The notes below the pieces were generated by a model, which worked only from the letters and a program-made list of their open reading frames with translations, made no database searches and was not told where the DNA came from. Positions 46,295 through 57,725 of a stretch of DNA of 64,000 nucleotides are shown in pieces. Each line of letters opens with the position of its first letter. Position 1 is the first letter of the stretch. Origin of the DNA: Quillaja saponaria. Its lineage: Eukaryota; Streptophyta; Magnoliopsida; Fabales; Quillajaceae. The stretch covers positions 17,192,001 through 17,256,000 of the forward strand of contig CM055613.1 of assembly GCA_029379385.1 (NCBI GenBank), written 5' to 3'. The position numbers and the translations under genes were made by a program.

Positions 46295-47892
46295 TTTGAT
46301 CACTTATTTTTCTCTTTCAGACAACTATTTCAATTTTGAATAAAAGTGAATAATGCAAATTAATAAATTATGATGAGTAAAATTAAGAGAATTGACCCAA
46401 AAAAAATTGAGGAATAAATTTTAACGATCACAATTTCTCTTAGTTTCATGAATTTTTTTATTTTTAAAAAAAATAAAATTAGGAAATATTGAGAAAGTGA
46501 ACTAAAGAACAAAATTGAGAAATTTACTTACATATCATAACTTCTCTTAATTTGAGAAATTCAAAATTCGAATGAATAAATTTAGAATACATTACGGGAG
46601 CTGAAAGAGATAAAAATAAGAAAAAAAATTAGTTTTCATTTTTAAAGAATAAATTAAGAGAGTTGAATAATAACAAAAAATATAAATTTATTTATCGATC
46701 TTAATTTATTTTTTTATCCAACTATTTTAACATTCTCTTAAGTTCTATTTTGTTTTTGAAAAAATTTACATAACCAAACTTAATACAATTAGTAATATTT
46801 AACAAAAAATGAAAGGACAAAATTATTAGATCCGAGCCTACTCAAAATGCAGATCGAAGACTCAATGATATATCTATTGACAACCCTACCAATAATAAGT
46901 ACCCCATGAATGCCTTTTAATTTCAGGCAAAATACTAAACATGAGTAGATCTGATTAAAACTTGAATAGGTATTGACTACAATACATCACTCGAAGGTGA
47001 TGCATGCCATGCATCACCTTTTATGTAGGTTACATGTGGCACTGCCACTTTATGTCTAAATCACTCATGGGACAAACTGGTTGCTTAATTTTATTATTGT
47101 CTTTTCTATATTTCCTTTATTTATTTATTTAAAATTAGACCCCAATTTTTTAAATTATTGCCTATTTGAACAAATTTCATTCCCCACCACCCATATTAAT
47201 TTTGAAACTCTTACAAATTTGTGTTAGAACATGCAATTAAATTAGATATTTTGCTAAATTTTGTATTTTTTTTAAAAAAAATTATCAAATTAAATTAATT
47301 AAAAATAAAAGGAAATCAACTATATTTTAAATATTTCAATATTTTTATTTTTTCGAGATTTTGTTAAGGATTTTATTCTAAGAAAATTAACTATATTTTT
47401 AACTTGAAATTAAAAATACAAAGTGATAAAGTGTGTATTGAAAAGGCCATGAGTTCAATGCACTAGAGAAATAAGTGACACATTCTTTTTCAAAACCTCG
47501 TATCTTAACTTCCTGCCTCACTTTATTTTTGCATAATTCTAAATTCTTGATAAACCCTCCACCTAAAAGAGAACAAATCCTCTCTCTTTCCTCTTGTCAT
47601 TTATTATTTTTTTTTCAAAACTAAATTATTTTCAACTTTTTTCACATTTAATTTTTCTCCTTTTCATGCTATAGTTCTTCTCTTTTTCATCACACCCAAA
47701 TTAATGGAGTTTGAAAAAATAAAATAAAAAATAAAATTTTATAATTTTTAATTTTTTTTTATTCTCATTGAATCAGAAGAAATAGGATTAACAGTTTTAA
47801 ATAAAAATTTTTAAATTGTGTATCTAATTAATCACTGGATTGATCATTAATAATAAGTCATATATAGGGATGGCAATAGGAAAAAAACTTAC
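46295..47892. other. Intergenic, nothing recognised
   Basis: Very AT-rich, with no credible frame. It contains the second linker copy (46413-46442) and a small GATGCATGCCATGCATCACC palindrome near 46998-47020. The rest shows no element ends. Confidence 0.4.
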
Positions 47893-47895
47893 TTA

Positions 47896-48327
47896 GGCTT
47901 GGAGGGTGCTTATTCTTATAAAGAGTATAAGTCAATTTTTTTATGTTTTGTAAACAAAAAAGTGGGGTACTTTTGCTCTGAACTTTAAAAAGCCAATGGT
48001 ACTTTTAAAAGTTAGTTTATGCTCTCAAAAGCTTCAAAAACTAATATAACCTCAATTTTTAATAAAAATTCATATTTATCCTGTTATTAATTAATGCAGT
48101 ACGTTAATTATCTCTTTTTTTATTATCAATATCTATTATAGTCAATTTAAAATTTTAGATTAACTTTACAATAAATTTACTAAACACTAATCTGTGCTTC
48201 TACTTATTGAGGGAAGCTTTTGCATTATTTTACCAAACACTATTGTTATAACTTTTTAAAAGTAACTCTAAGAGAGTCATGAGAGCACAACACCTCTCAA
48301 AAAGCCACAACTTTACCAAACAAAACC
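47896..48327. mobile_element. Tourist-like (PIF/Harbinger) MITE
   Basis: A 432-bp element whose right end read inward is GGTTTTGTTTGGTAAAG and whose left end is GGCTTGGAGGGTGC. It is flanked by the 3-bp duplication TTA (47893-47895 and 48328-48330), the target preferred by PIF/Harbinger elements. The right half is homologous, inverted, to the left half of the MITE at 57253-57637 (TGTGGCTTTTTGAGA, AATAGTGTTTGGTAAAATAA, CTCAATAAGTAGA). There is no coding sequence. Confidence 0.8.
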
Positions 48328-48330
48328 TTA

Positions 48331-48490
48331 AAGTCACTCCACCACTTGGCTCTTAGAGTGAACCAATAAATAGTGTCACATGCACATATAATAACACCTC
48401 ATAATCTAGTCAGCACAAACTAACTCAACCAAAATAAATTAACTCAACTTCAATAACTCATTCTCCTACAATCAGACTCTTATCTCAACT
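48331..48490 (+). repeat. Inverted repeat, left arm
   Basis: About 155 bases match the reverse complement of 54003-54165 at about 80% by eye, for example TCACTCCACCAC, TAATAACACCTC and CAAACTAACTCAACCAA. If the MITE at 47896-48327 and one TTA are taken out, similarity extends a little further outwards (AAAAACTTAcTTA against AAAAACTTAGTTA). The family is not recognised. Confidence 0.75.
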
Positions 48491-48641
48491 CTCTCTCCAC
48501 CTTTCTTCTCCATTCATCATTGAGTCACTCTCTCCGTCATGACCCCTTCCTCCATATCTTCACTGCTACCCATCATCTCTCTATTCATCGCAACACCTTC
48601 TCTCCTATTATCCCCTCTTTCTCCAACCTGAAACCCACATC
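48491..48641. other. CT-rich spacer
   Basis: A pyrimidine-rich stretch (CTCTCTCCACCTTTCTTCTCC, then TCTTTCTCCAACC) with no frame of note. It ends in the left target duplication of the hAT-like MITE (48634-48641). Confidence 0.5.
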
Positions 48642-49569
48642 TAGGGCTGGAATTCTAATTGAATAGATTTGAATATTCTATTAGTTGTATTTGTATTTGA
48701 ATTCAACTATCGAATTCAAATTTGAATAACTCTTCAAATTTAAAATAATATTTGAATTTGAATTTGACAAATATTCAAATATTTAATTCAAATTTGAATA
48801 TTGGAATTTTTATTGCATAAAATAATATTCATCTAAATTTTATGTATAAACTTTAAAAATATAAATATATAAAATAAAAATAAGTAATTTAAATTCTAGG
48901 TGTGAATATTCAAATTACATAATCATTATAAGAAAAACGTAAGTACCATAGTAATTGTACAACTGAAATAGACCAAAAAAAAAAAAAAAAAATACAACCA
49001 GTCCAAGACACAAATCAACATCATACAAAGCCTAAGCCTAACTATAAGTGTATCCCTAAGCCTAACTTTAAGTGTAAGCCTAAATCTAACCCTAAACCTA
49101 ACTTTAACCTAACCTTATTCTAATCCTAATCCTACCCCTAACTCTAATTTTAATCACAATTTTACTAACTATATTTTGAAATAGTTGTTAACAAAAATTA
49201 AGAGAATTCTATTTAGTAGAATTGCTAAAAATTCTAGAGGATTCAAATCCAAAGTAAAAATGGTAAAAGTAATATACATATTTTTTTAAAATTTAAATTT
49301 AGAAAAATTATTGTATAAAATTTATAATTATTTTTTCATAAATATCAGTTAGCTACTTAACTAAATAGTTAACCAAATACTTAATCAAATAATTTAATCA
49401 AATATCAAATCGAATATTACTTTCATTTGAATTTGATTTGAATTTAAACTCAAACTCTAAAAAGTATTTTTATTTGATTTGAATTCATATTTAAATCGAT
49501 TTCAAATTCAAATAATTAAAACAAATTCAAATTCAAATATCGAATTGTGTGATTTGAATTCTAGCCCTA
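48642..49569. mobile_element. hAT-like MITE, copy 2
   Basis: This 928-bp sister of the element at 35790-36729 is in the same orientation. Its termini are TAGGGCTGGAATTC and, from the other end, TAGGGCTAGAATTC. The 8-bp target duplication is CCCACATC (48634-48641) and CCCACGTC (49570-49577), one mismatch. Its centre (49027-49145) has the same CCTAA-type telomere-like units. There is no transposase. Confidence 0.88.
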
Positions 49570-49577
49570 CCCACGTC

Positions 49578-49969
49578 CTCTCTATTGTTAGATCTGATAT
49601 TTCTACTGGTCATGTGAAGTTAGACAAAACCCACATCTTTTAAGATGAATTTATCACAATTGTAAAGAGGATAAGAGAAAAAAAAGTATCTGTTGCAAGA
49701 AAGAAAAAAACTAAATCAAATAGCACATGTTTGATTGGATTCGATTTAACATTCAACAATTACATTCGATTTAATGATTTATGTTATTTAATTTTGTTTT
49801 AACTAGCCAAAAGATCTGGAATTTCTTATATTTGGAGATTTATTTTTATTTATTCTTTTTGAGAGAAGCAAGAAGTTTTTCATTGATATGGTTTTTTAGT
49901 TCTCCGATTAAGTGGACGAATTTTAGAAATATTTATGATGGTTTAGATTTGAGAAACCTACATTTAAGA
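49578..49969. other. Unassigned
   Basis: AT-rich. A 68-residue open frame (49781-49987) has no recognisable domain and runs into the likely 5' UTR of the RTE LINE, so it is probably not a gene. Confidence 0.4.
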
Positions 49970-52900
49970 TTAGGAGGAGGGCGATAGGTTGACGGCCAGC
50001 ATAAAACTAGTCAAACCCTATGATGATAAATCCTACCGAATATTCGTTGGGGCGTAACCCTCTTAGCGACATGCTTCATCGAATCCCAGGTGTAGTGAGA
50101 AATGAGCAAGAGTTGGGTTGTCACATCCTTAATGGCGCGCCACATTGGCGCTCGGGTGTGGTGCAAAATGAGCAAGGGTTCTCGCATAGAGGGCGGGTGC
50201 GGGTAAAGAAGCTAGTCTAGGATAAGATTCGCATAGCTACTTTGAGCATAGAGACCCCTACTGGTAAATTGAGAGAGCTTGTAGATACTATGAGTAGAAG
50301 GAGGATTAATATTGCTTGTTTGCAAGAAACTAAGTGGGTAGGAGAAAAGGCTAGAGAGAATAGGATTCAAGATTTGGTATACCGGTAAGACTAGAAATAG
50401 GAATGGAGTGGCGATTATTATTGATGAAAATTTAAAGGACGAGGTTGTTGAAATCAAGAGGAAAAGTGATAGAATAATTTTAGTGAAATTGATGATAGAT
50501 GATGAGGCTTTTAATATCATTAGCGCCTATACTCCACAAATAGGATTGGAAGAATCTACTAAGAAGGGTTTTTAGGATGATTTAGAGAAGATAGTCCAAG
50601 GAGTACCGTTAGGTGAAAAACTATTTATTGGTGCTGATTTGAACGGTAATGTAGGAAATACTAACTAGGGTTTTGAGAGCGTATGACTTGATTTTAGCTA
50701 ACACATTTTTTAAGAAACGAGAGTCGCACTTAGTCACCTTTAGTAGCGGGCCGAATAAGAGCCAAATAGATTTTGTTATGCCTAGGAAGGTTGATAGAGT
50801 AGTTTGTAAGGATTGTAAAGTTATGTCCGGCGAGTGTTTAATGTCTCAACACAAACTTGTGGTTGTGGATGTTGGTGTTAAGCGGCGAAAGCAAAAGCAC
50901 AGAAGTAATAAGTGTATTAAGACTAGATGGTAGAATTTGAATGGAGGAAAAATGACTCTTTTTAAAGATAAAATGTTACAGGGTGATCCTTGGAGGGTGG
51001 AGGGTAAGCTTAATATGATTTGGGATGAGATGGCGAGTCGTATCAGGAATATGGCTAGAGAGGTGTTAGGAGAAAGTAGAGGACGTGGACCTCCGACTAA
51101 GGAGACATGGTGGTAGAATGAAGAAGTTCAACAAGCTATTAAAGTTAAAAAAGAGTGTTATAAAAAGATTACACAAGTGTAGAAATGAAGATAATTATAA
51201 ATATTTTTGACAAGCTAGAAAAGATGCTAAGAAAGCGGTTAGGGAAGCCAGAGGCAAGGCTTGCGAATGACTTTACCAAAAGTTAGAGACAAAGGATGGA
51301 GAGAAGGATATTTCTAGGATTGCTAAGCAAAGGGAAAGACGAACTAAAAACTTAAATCGTATTAAGTGTATTAAGGATGAGGCTGATAGGGTTTTAGTTA
51401 AGGAAGATGAGATTAATGAGAGATGGTGAACTTATTTCGATACTTTATTTAATGAGGAGTCAAGGGGTGATTTTGGAGACCTTGATGACACTTTTGATGA
51501 TACGAACCGCCAATTTGTTCGTCGGATTAGAGCATAGGAGGTTAAAGAAGCTATGCATAAGATGAAGAATGGTAAGGTAATGGGCCCAAATGATATTCCA
51601 ATAGAAGTTTGGAGATGCCTAGAAGATATTGGAGTAACTTGGCTTACAAATCTTTTTAACAAGATTTTAGTAACCAAGAAAATGCCCGATGAGTGAAGGA
51701 AGAGTACATTGATCCCTATTTATAAGAATAAATAAGATATTCAAAGTTGTTCGAATTATTGAGTAATAAAACTTATTAGCCATACAATAAAATTGTAGGA
51801 GAGAGTGATTGAGCGTAGGCTTAGGAATGAGACTCTAGTTTATGAGAATCAATTTGGCTTTATGCCAGGAATATCTACAATGGAGGCTATTTATTTACTT
51901 AGGAGATTAATGGAGAAATATAGAGAAAAGAAAAAGGATCTTCACATGGCCTTTATTGATTTAGAAAAAGCGTATGATAAGATGCCAAGACAAGTCTTGT
52001 GGTGGGTACTCGATAAGAAGAAGGTCCCAACTAAATATGTAGAAGTTATTAAAAAAGATATGTATGATGGAGTAATGACTAGGGTGCGGACTGTAGATGG
52101 TATGACTGGAAAGTTCTCAATCATGATAGGTGTTCACCAAGGTTCATCCTTAAGTCCTTACCTATTTTCTTTAGTCATGGATGAACTTATCAATAATATT
52201 CAAGATAGGGCTTCATGGTGCATGTTGTTTGTTGATGATATCGTGTTGGTAGACGAAACTAGGGAAGGTTTAAATTCTAAACTAGAAATGTGGAGGAACG
52301 CGTTAGAATCTAAAGGCCTTAGATTGAGTCAGACAAAAATTGAATATATGGAGTGCAATTTCAGTGAAACTAGAGGAGGCCCGAATGAAATAATTTTAGA
52401 CTGTCAAACAATCCCTACAAAGGATGTGTTTAAATATTTAGGGTCATTTATACAAAAAGATGGTGCAATTGAGCATGATGTAAACCATAGGATCAAGGCA
52501 GGGTGGGTGAAGTGGAGGAGTGCTTCGAGAGTTTTATGTGATCCTAAATCCCGAATAGATTGAAAGAAAAATTTTATAAGTCAGTAGTGAGATCAGCTAT
52601 GTTGTATGGTACCTAATGTTTGGCAGTTAAGAAGTAACATTCGCATAAGATGGAGTAGCCGAAATGAGAATGATAAGATGGATGACAAGACATACAAGAA
52701 AGGACAGAATAAGGAATGAGGAGATTCGTAAGAAGGTGGAAGTAGCACCTATTGAGGAGAAAATGAGGGAGAATCGCCTATGTTGGTTTAGACATATCCA
52801 ACGTTAGCTAATAGACGCATTAGTTAAGCAAGGTGGCTTAGTTCAGGTGCCATGTGTTAGACGAGTAAGGGGAAACCGAAACTTTAGTCATCGAGAAAGA

Positions 52901-53015
52901 TATGGCTGTGTTAGGAACTAATGAAAATGTTGTCTCTGATCAATGCGAATGGTGGAAAAGGATTCATATAGCTGACCCTAACTAGTTTGGGATTTTAAGG
53001 CTTAGTTGAGTAGTC
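49970..53015 (+). mobile_element. RTE-clade LINE, decayed
   Basis: A single long reading region contains an endonuclease followed by a reverse transcriptase, without RNase H or a separate zinc-knuckle ORF. That is the plan of RTE elements and not of L1. A less AT-rich leader (49975-50220) with the repeated words GAGCAAG and GGTGTAGTGAGAAATGAGCA or GGTGTGGTGCAAAATGAGCA precedes it. The end is taken near TTTAAGGCTTAGTTGAGTAG (about 52994-53013), like the usual GGATTAAGGCTTAGTTG end of plant RTEs. No target duplication was identified. Confidence 0.85.
50225..52980 (+). pseudogene. RTE endonuclease and reverse transcriptase remnant
   Basis: The endonuclease shows LQETKWVGEKAREN (catalytic Glu, near 50318), DRIILVKLMIDDEAFNIISAYTPQ, EKLFIGADLNGNVGN (near 50610), and FSSGPNKSQIDFVMPRKV (near 50740). 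The segment between LNGNVGN and the ILDF-like part is shortened by a deletion near 50665. Reverse transcriptase is open over 252 residues (51805-52563) with [48 protein letters not shown] and [10 protein letters not shown], where both Asp remain. The C-terminal part continues in another frame as KFYKSVVRSAMLYGT and RKDRIRNEEIRKKV, then CWFRHIQ. Multiple stops, mostly TAG or TGA at Trp positions. Confidence 0.9.
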
Positions 53016-53067
53016 GGTGTAGGATGACAAGCTGGACAGAGAGAAAGGGTAAAGGTGGGGTGGAATT

Positions 53068-53995
53068 GAGTCTGGATCCCCCAATGAGGACTTTTCTAGG
53101 GAATTACCTGAAGAGTCCAAAAAGATAGCCGTTTTGGGCTCTTTCACAAAACAACTCCCAAAACAGCACCGTTCACAAAAAAAAATAAAATTAATAATAA
53201 TAAAATAAATACGAAGATAACCCACTATCTATTCTCCTTCCTTTCTCATTGTCTCAGTCTATATTCCCATTCTTAGATCTCTTTTGGTTGACCTAGTAAA
53301 TCTCCTATGACACACCTATGATGAATGTCTATTCAAGCAAAATTTTCAAGTTTTATACCAATGTCTTAGCTGATGGTTGCACATCCAATTTCTCTAGTAT
53401 ATCCCAATTTAGCTTTTAAATTACTTACACGGTTGTAACAGCTTCATCAATTAGCTTAATTTTTTTATGGTTTAAAACTTAAATTGTTAAAACTCAAGTT
53501 ATGATTGAATTGTGAAAAATTAGGGAGAAGCTAATAATGATTACCTTTCTTGCAGTTCCCATCCAGCTAATTTTAAAAATTGAAGAAGATTTTTGAAAAA
53601 CAGAATATGGAATTAGGGCTGATTAGGAGTTGGGACTGAACTAAAGTGTTTGTTAAAATGTTGGTTGTCATGATTTTTTCCATTGCCCATGTAAATTATG
53701 TGGCTTCAAGATTCCCATTAAAGGAAGAAAGAGGTTAAGTGGAAGCAGAAAAAGAAGTGAAAAGAGAGGAGCAAAGAAAATGGTAGATTCAAAAGACTGA
53801 AATTTGACATCATATGCATGCATCTTAAACCAAGAGAGGGAAGAAGGAGAAGGGATGGGGGGGTTCTCTTTTTGTTGTTGTTGTTTTTTTTTTTTTGGGT
53901 GAATGGTACCGTTTTGTGAAAAGAGTCCCAAAAACAACCATTTTTGAACTCTTAACGCACTCTCCAGGGAGGTCCTCACTAGAGGATCTCGACTC
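53068..53995. mobile_element. Long-TIR DNA element (MULE-like), non-autonomous
   Basis: The left end (53068-53190) and the reverse complement of the right end (53885-53995) align over about 110 bases. They begin GAGTCTGGATCCCCC and GAGTCGAGATCCTCT and share TGAGGAC, AAGAGT.CAAAAA and CTTTTCACAAAAC words. Long terminal inverted repeats on a 0.93-kb element with no transposase suggest a Mutator-like MITE. A 9-bp target duplication is not clear; GTGGAATTG and GTGGAGTCT beside the ends share six bases. The interior has no recognised gene fragment. The 103-residue minus-strand frame at 53668-53979 is not convincing. Confidence 0.65.
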
Positions 53996-54002
53996 GCGTG
54001 GA

Positions 54003-54165
54003 GTCTGATTGAGTGAGAATAGGTTACTGAAGTTAAGATAATTTACTTGGTTGAGTTAGTTTGTTCTGACTAGATTGAGAGGTGTTATTATCTGTTCATG
54101 TGGAATTATTCTATTGGTTTACTCTAAAAGTCTGGTGGTGGAGTGATTGTAACTAAGTTTTTCTC
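54003..54165 (-). repeat. Inverted repeat, right arm
   Basis: Reverse complement of 48331-48490 (see that entry). It starts immediately beyond the right end of the long-TIR element. The shared inner limit of both arms is the word CAATCAGACTC. Confidence 0.75.
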
Positions 54166-55350
54166 TAGTAATGGAATGAATCCAGCCCGAATCCGCACAT
54201 ACTAAAATGTTCAAACTGGAATTCATGGCCATTTAAGGATCATTTTTTTGTATGGGATATTCATACCCACACCTACCCCTTTTTATCCTTTTTTTTATTG
54301 GAAAATTTGAGAATTTCCATATGCCTCGATTTGTTTCATATTTTCTAAAAGCCGACAACTGTTAAGCCTATATAAATTTTAAGGATATAGTTGTTTTGGA
54401 TTTTGTATCTAGAGAACCTTTAATTTCATCGAGAATTTTGGTTAATGTAAAAAAAGGTCTGAGAGGAAACAACCAAGAAAGCATGCAAAGTTTCTCATTT
54501 GCAATGAAAAAAATAAATTACTCTACTATAATAATTGAATCCAATGGCTAGATTTCAGATTATTTGATCTCACCAGAGACAAAAAGCTTGTGCCTAACCT
54601 GTCAAAATGTGTTAGGAAATCCAGCTTATATAAAGACAGAAATGAAGATCATCGCAACCAACAAATTTACATTTTTAGAAACATCCTGATGCCAGCAATC
54701 TTTAGTAGGGTAGTAGGGGGTGGATGGAATGGTAATGACACGACATCTTCAATCCCCAATTCCATTGCATGCGGACCAAAAGTGTTTGTCTTCCTTTCAA
54801 TTATGAAACACAATTTGGCAGCAAGGGGTGGATGGAATGGTAATGACAAACATAGTACCGCTACTCCGAATCTAAGTCAATGGAGGGATACAAATGAGAA
54901 AAGCAGCCAAGAAGATGCATGGGGAAGGATCATCAGCTAAGAAAAGAAGATGCATGAGAAAACATAGTGCCGCTACTCTAGTTTTCGTGAGGAAATGAGA
55001 AAAGGCTATCTAATTTTTGTTTACTTGCATTGTCAGATCTAACATCATTTGTACCAAGAAGAAAAGAAAGATGCATGGGGAATGACAATCAGCCAAGAAA
55101 AAATTAGTGGAAGTCCTAGCATATGATTGATTGACTGTAGTTTCAGCTACAGAATGTAGCATGGCATATATATTTGTTTCACATACAACAGCTCGAACAT
55201 GAGTAAATCATCAAGTTGTTATCACAAAAAATCTCAAACTGAATCCAACATCATAATTTATCAGCAATTACTTTACTTTCGTTTAATTTAATTATATGCA
55301 TCATGTACTTTTTCCTCTCAATTTGAAATTATTAGATAGTTAGTAATAAA
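54166..55350. other. Unassigned, with short repeated motifs
   Basis: No supported gene. GGTGGATGGAATGGTAATGA occurs twice (54719 and 54827). The phrases GAAGATGCATG and CATAGTRCCGCTACTC each recur between 54850 and 55090. The 116-residue open frame at 54590-54940 spans these repeats and shows no domain; I do not call it a gene. Confidence 0.4.
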
Positions 55351-55792
55351 TGTGGAGACCTAAAATCTCACATTGGAAAGATAAAGAGTTGTTTAAAGTT
55401 AAAAGTTATTTAAAATTTTGTAAAAGGAAGCCCACTTACTAAATTAAAATAATATATAATAAAGTATATATGTATTTAACTGACTAGGACTTACTAGGGC
55501 CTTGGGCCAAGCTTTAAAGCTTTAATTTCAAAGCCTTCTTTATGGGTAATAGTTAAATTAATTTAATATTCGTATCTATTGAATAGTGATTTTTCAGTAT
55601 CTATATAAACTCTTCCTCTATTCCTGATTATTATCAAGTTTTAGAGTTCTAAGAGACTTTGTTATATTCTGGAAGAGTCTTGTCTGTTTTTCCTAAAGAA
55701 TACACAGACAATATCGAATACACAAGGAATATCTCTTTAAAGATAGTGATTACAAGCCTCAAAGCATTCTTTACCCATACTGTTTTTCTAAC
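55351..55792 (+). mobile_element. Candidate solo LTR
   Basis: The sequence starts TGTGGAGACCTAAAATCTCA, resembling TG-initiated LTRs of small plant retrotransposons. It has a TATATAAACTC promoter-like word (55602) and ends near TTTTTCTAAC. ATAAA lies on both sides (55346-55350 and 55793-55797), a possible 5-bp target duplication. The 3' terminus is not a clean CA, so the exact edge and the call are uncertain. Confidence 0.45.
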
Positions 55793-55797
55793 ATAAA

Positions 55798-57249
55798 TTG
55801 ATTAACCGCTTTTGGTATTTAACCTGATCTACTTCTAGGTTTAGTTTGGATGTTATTGATTTTTCTGTTGAATACTGGATTTGTTGTTGAATTATTGATT
55901 TGGGAATATGGGTTTATGTTAGAATTTGTTCTTGGGGTGGATTTTGTTTTTAAATCGCTAATTTTCAATATCTTATTCTGAAAAAGTATGGGCCGTTGTT
56001 TTGATTAAAAATGGTAAAGAGAAAGCGAAGTGGTGGTGAAAAAGAAGCCAACTTGGTACAGTTGATAAGTATTAAAGAGAGTCATGCACCACTTTGATAT
56101 TTTCAGTACTAAAAAATTTCTCATACCTACTATAATCTGAGCTCTATTCTCACATATGCATTTTTTTAATATTTGTTTTCTTCTTCACTAAAAGATTTGG
56201 GTTGTTGATGGTTCCTGTTTTTCCTCAATTTCTTTTAACTTTGGATTGATTGTTGTATAACTTTTTTTTTTTTTTATGTGCGTCTTGTCATGCACTGAAT
56301 TTCTGAATGGTTTAGAAGCATAATTAGCTTTTGAACACTTTCTACAATAAAAATTGATGACATGAATCCATTTGGTTAAACAATAAAAGAGATGAAAACA
56401 AGGATGGAAAGATCCCATAAATATAATGAGTTTAGTTTTATCTTCTCATTAGGTGACCTTGGTTGCTATATTTCTATGTCAGATGGCTCTAAATAGGTTG
56501 AAGATTTCTATATCAGGTGGCTCTGAAAAGAAATGAGTAGTCTGCCATTGTTCTATATGCTAACAACTCACAGAGCTTTGATTACTTGAAAACACTAAAC
56601 TACGTACACTTGTAAAAACTCTTACTAGGAGAGGCTAACCACAAGTATTTGTCACTTCATAAAACTTGAACTCTCAGAAAGAATAGAATGGTATCTTCAA
56701 TTGGATGAAGGAACTCAAATGGATCATCTTTATTAAAGAAACTATTTTGACTCTGCTCTGCTACCTTTTCTAATTTATATAATATAGAAAAAAGAACTTG
56801 TGAGACATTCTCCATTTATGATTGAGCAAGTAGTGGAGCAGGGATCCAAATTTTCATTGTTATGGTCATAAAGAGTTTAATGGACAGAATTGCAGAAAAA
56901 CCCAGAAGTAGTTCAGAGTTCAAAAAAAGACCTTATTGAGGAAACCTACACAATATTCACATATAGGCGATGATTGTTTCTGAAAAAGAAAAAAAATCGT
57001 AGAAAACAAAAAGCAAGTAGATCTTTGGTTTCTACTTTTTTGTTCTACGAATTTAGGACTTCATTTTTGTACATCCTCGTCTCACTATGTTGCAAAGTCA
57101 AGCTTTGTTTGTGTTAGAGGAGAGAAAGAGAGAGGTTAGAGGAGTTACGAGGGCGAAGGTGTAGGGTCTAAATCATGAGTAGATGATCTTTACCAATTCA
57201 AAAAATCCTAAAGAGCAAAACCCATATATGGATATGCAAAATTTAATAT
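55798..57249. other. Intergenic, nothing recognised
   Basis: No conserved domain in any frame. Short open frames such as 56188-56418 on the minus strand are featureless. A T-run lies at 56262-56275. Confidence 0.4.
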
Positions 57250-57252
57250 TAA

Positions 57253-57637
57253 GGCTTGGTTTGGTAATGCTGTGGCTTTTTGAGAAATGATATATTATTC
57301 TGGCTCTTTTAAAGCTGTTTTAAAAAGGTTACAATAATAGTGTTTGGTAAAATAACATAAAAACTACTCTCAATAAGTAGACGTTACAAAATTAGGCTTG
57401 GTTTAGTAATTATGTGACTTTTTTTATTAAAAGTTAAGATAATATTAGTTTTTAAAATTTTTTATGAAAGAAATCAACTTTTAAAAGCACCTTTTGAAGT
57501 TCTTTTAAAAGCACACTAGGCTTTTAAAAGTACAAAGCATAAACAGCCTAATTTCTTTATTTAGCAAATATAAAAAAATTGACTTATGCTATTCATAAGT
57601 ATAAACACCATCTCAAAAAATATTACCAAACCAAGCC
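57253..57637. mobile_element. Tourist-like (PIF/Harbinger) MITE, compound
   Basis: Terminal inverted repeats GGCTTGGTTTGGTAAT and ATTACCAAACCAAGCC match perfectly over 13 bases or more. They are flanked by TAA on both sides (57250-57252 and 57638-57640), a PIF/Harbinger-type duplication. Inside, at 57395, a second GGCTTGGTTTAGTAAT start occurs after TTA. The 385-bp unit may therefore be one MITE with an internal terminus-like word, or a 243-bp MITE next to the left part of a relative. Its left 140 bases match the right end of the MITE at 47896-48327 in inverted orientation. Confidence 0.82.
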
Positions 57638-57725
57638 TAAATTTGATGGCTTATGATCTGGTTACTTGGAAAAGGGATAAGTTTTAATGGATTGTGATTT
57701 CGTTAGCGGGGAAAAGAAGAATTAT

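Noticed and set aside
53668..53979. 103-residue minus-strand open frame
   Set aside because: It runs into the terminal repeat of the long-TIR element through a homopolymer tract; there is no domain.
54590..54940. 116-residue open frame as a possible gene
   Set aside because: It spans two copies of a short repeat, shows no domain, and has an equally long featureless frame opposite.
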